Shown: positions 59,351 through 64,000 of the stretch, in pieces
Position numbering within the stretch: position 1 is the first letter of the stretch
Layout of the letters: each line of letters opens with the position of its first letter
Assembly (NCBI RefSeq): GCF_949987535.1
Contig: NC_080067.1
Span: forward strand, 6,634,001-6,698,000
Reading direction: 5' to 3'
Length of the DNA: 64,000 nt
DNA from: Balaenoptera acutorostrata
Lineage: Eukaryota; Chordata; Mammalia; Artiodactyla; Balaenopteridae
Made by a program: the position numbers and the translations under genes
Notes under the pieces: model-generated
The model's database searches: none
What the model saw: the letters and a program-made list of their open reading frames with translations, nothing else
What the model was told of the DNA's origin: nothing

Positions 59351-59390
<40 letters not shown>

Positions 59391-59880
59391 AAAAAAGGGA
59401 GATGACTCAAATCAACAGAATTAGAAATGAAAAAGGAGAAGTAACAAGTGACACTGTAGAAATACAAAGGATCATGAGAGATTACTACAAGCAACTCTAT
59501 GCCAATAAAATGGACAACCTGGAAGAAATGGACAAATTCTTAGAAAAGCACAACCTTCTGAGACTGAAGAAATAAAAAATATAAACAGACCTATCCAAGC
59601 ACTGAAATTGAAACTGTGATTAAAAATCTTCCAACAAACAAAAGCCCAGCCACAGATGGCTTCACAGGCGAATTCTGTCAAAAATTTAGAGAAGAGCTAA
59701 CACCTATCCTTCTCAAACTCTTCCAAAATATACCAGAGGGAGGAACACTCCCAAACTTATTCTACAAGGTCACCATCACCCTAATACCAAAACCAGACAA
59801 AGTTGTCACAAAAATACAAAAATTACAGGCCAATATCACTGATGAACATAGATGCAAAAATCCTCAACAGAATACTAGCA
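57762..59880 (-). mobile_element. L1 with 5' inversion and internal deletion, hosting a SINE
   Basis: The TSD TGTAGAGGG(G)TTTT lies at 57753-57761 (running into the T-tail) and 59881-59894. Antisense 3' UTR and ORF2 end occupy 57762-58677; the orientation then flips. Sense ORF2 (from the endonuclease-RT linker, GGATGCAGCAAAAGC, to early RT, AATACTAGCA) runs 58709-59880. About 2 kb of ORF2 between the two parts is missing. Filler DNA with inverted repeats lies at the flip (58678-58708). Sense open frames (58634-59023, 59616-59885) are ORF2 pieces. Confidence 0.9.
58997..59386 (+). mobile_element. CHR-type SINE with extra 3' tail
   Basis: Perfect 15-bp TSD AAGAAAAAAAGGGAG (58982-58996, 59387-59401). 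A and B boxes are intact (GGTTCGAGCCC at 59052-59062). The body has a 24-bp tandem duplication (59181-59204, 59205-59228). After the (AAAT)n tail comes a short unique segment GAGTGTAGAGAAGGC (59337-59351) ending in TTTTT (59352-59356), then about 30 A's. The 175-codon minus frame at 58967-59494 is an antisense artefact. GC-rich and little diverged, so young. Confidence 0.95.
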
Positions 59881-59977
59881 TGTAGAGGGGTTTTGAGTAT
59901 GCTACATTAAAGAAGTGAAACTCATCTGTGGAGCAGACAGAAGGAGACCCGGGCACATCTGATTCCACATCCATGCT

Positions 59978-60349
59978 TTTTTTTTTTTTTTTTTTTTTAA
60001 ATTTAAGTATAGTTGATTTACAATATTGTGTTAGTTTCAGGTGTACAGCAAAGCAATTCATTTATATATATATATTTTTTTCAGATTATTTTCCATTACT
60101 GAGCCATAGAAAAGGATGAAATGTTGCCATTTGCAGCAACACAGATGGACCTACAGATGATCATACTACGTGAAGTAAGTCAGACAGAGAAAGACAAATA
60201 CCACAGGATATCACTTATATGTGGAATCTTAAAAATGGGACAAAATAACCTATTTACAAACAGAAATAGAGTCACAGACATAGAAAACAAACTTATGGTT
60301 ACCAAAGGGGAAAGACAGGGGGAGGGATAAATTAAAAGTATGGGATTAA
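59978..60349 (-). mobile_element. Short L1 with 5' inversion
   Basis: TSD CACATCCATGCT / CACACCCATGCT (59966-59977, 60350-60361; one mismatch). A T-tail and 3' UTR antisense (59978-60094) flip within a shared ATTA (about 60094-60097) to sense sequence from the ORF2 end and the following UTR (60098-60349). Only 372 bp in total. Confidence 0.9.
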
Positions 60350-60554
60350 CACACCCATGCTGCCTTTCAAGGTGGAGGGAAAGTAATTTAGAAAGATGTG
60401 AAGACTCATCAGAACGTTATCATGATGAGTCATCAGGTTTGGGCTGATGACTTGATGTCTTGTCCTAAACTAAAAATCACCACTTTTCTCATAATCCCTC
60501 CCAGGAGGTCTTACTTTTACCCCTGTTCTGTACACTGGAGCTGAACACATCTTG

Positions 60555-60855
60555 TCATGTTCTCTCTCTGCTTAAAGCTCTTCATTATTCTCAGATTAAA
60601 CATAAAACAACATAAAAGACCTATCAGACCCTACAGATATGACCTTCATCTCCAGCTTTTCTACCACACTCCCACTGACACTAGTGGTCTAGCTACCCTA
60701 GCCCCTTACATCTGTCACCAGTAAGATTGTGCATCTGTTTTGTCTACCTATAATGTTTTTGCTTCTTTCATCTTCCCTATTAATCTTTATTCCTTACTTA
60801 TATTCTTCACAGAAGAATAAAGAATAATTCCCCCAGGAAAGCCTGGCCTGAATTC
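60555..60855 (+). repeat. L2 fragment
   Basis: Sense L2 landmarks: TCTCTCTGCTTAAAGCTCTTC, TAAAAGACCTATCAGACCC and CTTTTCTACCACACTCCC, then CCAGGAAAGCCTGGCC near the end. Confidence 0.65.
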
Positions 60856-60889
60856 ACCAAATATAGCAAAGCCCTAGTGATCTATTTGC

Positions 60890-62000
60890 ATGGCAATGCT
60901 GCATGACAAACAACCATGAAACTACAGTGGCATCAAGCATGAATATTTAGTTTCTTGCTCATGAGCCTCTGGGTGAGCAGGACAATTGTGCTGATCAGAG
61001 ATAAGCTTGGCTGGGCACATTCATGTGTCTGTGGTCATCTGTGAGTTAACTAGGCAGCCTTGTGTCCAGAGTCTCAATTGGGACGACTGGGCTGACTCCA
61101 CTTTGCTCCATATAGCTTGCCCAGTAGACTGGCTCAAGCATATTCTCATGATAAAGGCAGAGGGACAAGAAAGAAGGGAATCTCACATAGCCTCTCAAGG
61201 CCTAGGTTCAGAATTGTCACAATGTCAGTTCTTCTACTTTCTTTCTTTTTTTTTTTTTTAATGGAGTATAGTTGCTTTACAATGTTGTGTTAGTTTCTAT
61301 GGTTCAGCAAAGTGAATCAGCTATACATATACATATATCCTCTCTTTTTTGGATTTCCTTCCCATTTACGTTACCAGAGAGCATTGAGTAGTGTTCCCTG
61401 TGTTATACAGTAGGTTCTCATTAGTTATCAATTTTATACATAGTATCAATAGTGTATATATGTCAATCCCAATCTCCCAATTCATCCTACCTCCCCCTTT
61501 CCCCCTTGGTATCCATACATTTGTTCTCTACATCAGTGTCTCTATTTCTGCTTTGCAAATAAGATCATCTATACCATTTTTCTAGATTCCACATATATGC
61601 GTTAATATACAATATTTGTTTCTCTTTTTCTGACTTAACTTTACGCTGTATGACAGTCTCTAGGTCCATCCACGTATCTACAAATGACATAATTTCATTC
61701 CTGTTTATGGCTGAGTAATATTCCATTGTATATGTGTACCACATCTTCTTTATCCATTCATATGTTGATGGACATTTAGGTTGCTTCCATGTCCTGGCTA
61801 TTGTAAATAGTGCTGCAATGAACATTGGGGTGCATGTGTCTTTTCGAATTATGGTTTTCTCTGAGTATATGTCCAGGCGTGGGAACTTCTACCTTCTATT
61901 GCCCAAAGTCACAAGACCAGCACAGGTTCAGAGAGTAGGTGAATAGATTTCACCTCTCAAGACAGGTTGTGAAGTGTGTGGTTACAGGAAGAGGTAGAAA
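60890..62000 (-). mobile_element. MLT1-like LTR, antisense, split by an L1
   Basis: Left part 60890-61230: ATGCTGCATGACAAACAACC, CTACAGTGGCATCAAGC and TTAGTTTCTTGCTCATGAGC, the reversed 3' end of an MLT1-type LTR. Right part 61898-62000: AGTCACAAGACCAGCACAGG, TTCACCTCTCAAGACAGG. The L1 at 61243-61885 sits between them. Old and diverged. Confidence 0.68.
61243..61885 (-). mobile_element. 5'-truncated L1
   Basis: TSD CTTCTACTTTCT / CTTCTACCTTCT (61231-61242, 61886-61897). Antisense 3' UTR and the last ORF2 codons; an 86-codon minus frame (61565-61825) with WIKKMWYTYTMEYYSAI is the ORF2 C-terminus. Confidence 0.93.
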
Positions 62001-62315
62001 ATTGAGACCTTCCCCACCCCTCTAGCTTCCACGAAGGCAAATTCTCAGTGCTTCCCAAATAGAAGTCATTCTGTAAAATTTTTTTGAATGAATGAGTAAA
62101 TAATGAATGAATGATTTTCTCTACAATGGGAGAAGAAACATCCCAGCCCTGCCAGGCCTGAGACGCAGCTTTCTCAAGCAGTCTTTGACAACCATTAAAG
62201 CCACTGGCAGACCAAGGTGGGGTAGGCAAGAAGCATCACAGAGATTTTCCTCAACTTTGAGGAGATAGGAGGTAATCCAGTGAAAAAGTTCAGAAGGAGC
62301 TTCCCCGAAATGTGC
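62001..62315. other. Unrecognised spacer
   Basis: It contains a short (GAAT)n stretch (62080-62112). Frames on the minus strand (61957-62351) have no domain. Confidence 0.45.
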
Positions 62316-62319
62316 CACC

Positions 62320-62757
62320 TTGGCATGAGGCATTAGCTGAGCTAAAGGCAACTGAGACCCTTTGGGCTCAAGAGAAACATCTGCCCTTCTCTTAACTACC
62401 TAGAAGAATTTAAATTGAGGGTCTTTCCCAGAGCTCAAATTATCCAGAGGCAAATTTTATCTGAGGGACCTACCTGAATGACAAGGCTAATTACCCAACT
62501 TCTGCTCTTCTTTTCACCCTGTGAATTGCCCTCCTCCCTTTTAGAGCTCCAGGCCCCCTTTCCCATCCCTCAGCTTAGGAATGGCATATATAACTCATTT
62601 TACCCTGTCTTTGAACCTCTCATGTAGAGTTTCTATGCATATGAAATTAAGTTTGGTTTTTCTCCATTAACCTGTCTCGCATTGATTTGGTTGTTAGACC
62701 AGCCAAAAGAAACTTTGAAAGGTAGGGAAAAATTCTTTCTCCCCAACGCTAGGTTTT
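62320..62757 (+). mobile_element. Retroviral LTR remnant (class I-like)
   Basis: Blocks in LTR order: GAGGGTCTTTCCCAGAGC, GAATTGCCCTCCTCCCTTTT, a TATA box TATATAA (62587-62593), GAACCTCTCATG, GAAATTAAGTTTGG, CATTGATTTGGTTGTTAGACC and a CTTTCTCCCCAACG end. Polarity is plus. The exact left boundary and family are uncertain; no TSD or viral internal region was found. Confidence 0.65.
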
Positions 62758-64000
62758 CCTAGGACGCTCTTAAGAAGCAAAACATGTACTTCTACTAAAA
62801 AAGCAAAACAAAACAGAAATGAACAACAGCTTTTACCAAGCCCAGTGGCCCCTGCTCAGAATGGTCCTTAATAAATGTACTGGTTATACTCATTTTACTG
62901 ATAAAATGATCAGTAAAATAAAATTTGATTGTTGGTCAACCACAAGTAATAAAATTAATTGATTCACTGATATTTCCAATTTAGCTTTAAAGTAATTTGG
63001 AAACCTGTTGAATTGTATTGCCAATTTGGTTCAGTGAATGAGAACAGCAAGGGGGAATAATCATAATAAGAAGAATATCTTTGTTAAAAAAACCCTGTAT
63101 TTTTCCTAACTTCCTTTAAAACGTTTGACTTTTTGATTAACAGATAAGCTTTTTGTTTGAAGCTGTGGAATTATAGTAGTTTCTCACAGAGGATAAAGAA
63201 CCAGGATTTTTTTAGAAATTAGTATTAAGTTTTAGCTATTTTTTTAAAATAGTGACCTTTCTACCCTTGTAAGAACCTTTTATGATTTTTATCATTCATC
63301 AATTATAGGTTGTGGAAAATATGAAACGTACAGCTGAACAACATTTATGACCTCTAGCTCCAGCCAAGCTTTCTTTGTCATAGTTTTTCATTTCCCAGAG
63401 TAGGGCACATTTTTTTAAAGCTCAAAACTCTACTCAATGAAAACTGTTAAATAGAAATAATGCTGCGATTAAACTAGCTTTAAAAAGTTGAAAGCACCTG
63501 AAAGACATGCAAAGGTCTTTTCAGTGCTGTGATAGAAAGGTCCTTCTGACATGTATTTTTTGTTTCCATTTTTTAAAAACCATGTCTTTTGTGGGTTAGG
63601 AATTTATATTCTGTTTTAAAGCTTATCTTTTCAGCGTTCAACTCTTCATCGTGCTATATTACAATATGCAATCATGTCCTAGATGGAAATTAAAGTCATT
63701 TTTAGAAAACACAGCCAATTTACCTGCCCTTCAGCTGCTTAATACCATTAGGCAGTCACTTGCTTTGCATCAAAGACTTGTAAAAGTGATTGTGTTAAAA
63801 GTCCTTTGTGGAATCCAAAATAGGATGCCAATAACCAAAAGAACAGCCTGTTCTACATTTTAAGAAATGGAATTCATTTGTGGGATGAGCTTCAAAACTA
63901 AATTAAAAAATAAAAAAAGCTTCCAATAACATAAGCAAGAAGTAGTTCAGATCTAGAGTGTTCTTTAGAATGAAATAAGAACTGTTGGAGGAGAGTGTTA
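62758..64000. other. Unrecognised AT-rich sequence
   Basis: I see no repeat signature across more than 1.2 kb, which is unusual for this window. A 70-codon frame (63651-63863) shows no domain or splice context. It could be unique or regulatory DNA, but nothing in the sequence alone proves that. Confidence 0.45.

Noticed and set aside
58967..59494. 175-codon minus-strand frame
   Set aside because: It is antisense through a GC-rich SINE and its A-tail (the phenylalanine run is the poly(A) read backwards).

Overview
This is mammalian nuclear DNA from a cetacean (whale or dolphin), or failing that a close relative such as hippopotamus. The best evidence is a tRNA-Glu-derived SINE beginning GGCTTCCCTGGTGG, with a Pol III B box GGTTCGAGCCC and an (AAAT)n tail (CHR type). 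It is present in seven copies, four on the plus strand and three on the minus. The window also holds many L1 copies of the cetartiodactyl type, whose 3' ends read CTCCAATAAAGATG. I found no host protein-coding exon, tRNA, rRNA, CRISPR array or bacterial-type operon. It reads as an intergenic or deep-intronic stretch built from layers of retrotransposons. Family names were assigned by eye and not by a database search.

Layout. 1-2.7 kb: an L1 end, then an antisense endogenous retrovirus remnant (one LTR, a primer-binding-like stretch and a leader with a splice-donor-like site) broken by a SINE. 2.7-6.9 kb: old repeats (MIR, Tigger, L2, L1M) and an insertion that is only a poly(A) tail. 6.9-8.5 kb: an L1 with a 5' inversion. 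8.5-17.7 kb: L1 and SINE copies, two MaLR-type LTRs, a hAT fossil and AT-rich microsatellites. 17.7-21 kb: a long antisense ancient L1. 21-25.6 kb: mostly unrecognised sequence with one MIR. 25.6-35.4 kb: a full-length L1 of about 7 kb with a second, 2.7-kb L1 inserted in its ORF2. 35.4-50.3 kb: SINEs, a solo class I LTR inside an ancient L1, MER5A, MIRs, and a long L2 carrying an L1M tail and a SINE. 50.3-56.4 kb: a second near-full-length L1 with a shortened 5' UTR. 57-60.4 kb: two more L1s with 5' inversions, one hosting a SINE with an extra transcribed 3' tail. 60.4-64 kb: L2, an MLT1-like LTR split by an L1, a class I LTR, and unrecognised sequence.

How the parts relate. The L1s (ORF1 RNA-binding protein; ORF2 endonuclease plus reverse transcriptase) are the source of nearly all insertions here, including the SINEs, which use L1 machinery in trans. 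Target-site duplications (TSDs) can be read for many copies and give a relative order: L2 and MIR are oldest, then L1M and MaLR LTRs, then cetartiodactyl L1s and CHR SINEs. Every L1 reading frame seen is interrupted, so none looks competent now. The longest open frame is 461 codons of the reverse transcriptase of the nested L1.

I did not find a new biological system. The most informative items are insertion-mechanism fossils: three twin-primed L1s, one with a fold-back hairpin at its junction; an L1-in-L1 nest that imitates a tandem duplication; a poly(A)-only insertion with a perfect 13-bp TSD; a SINE that carried its Pol III terminator and a second A-tail; and an L1 whose 5' UTR deletion could be splicing-derived.
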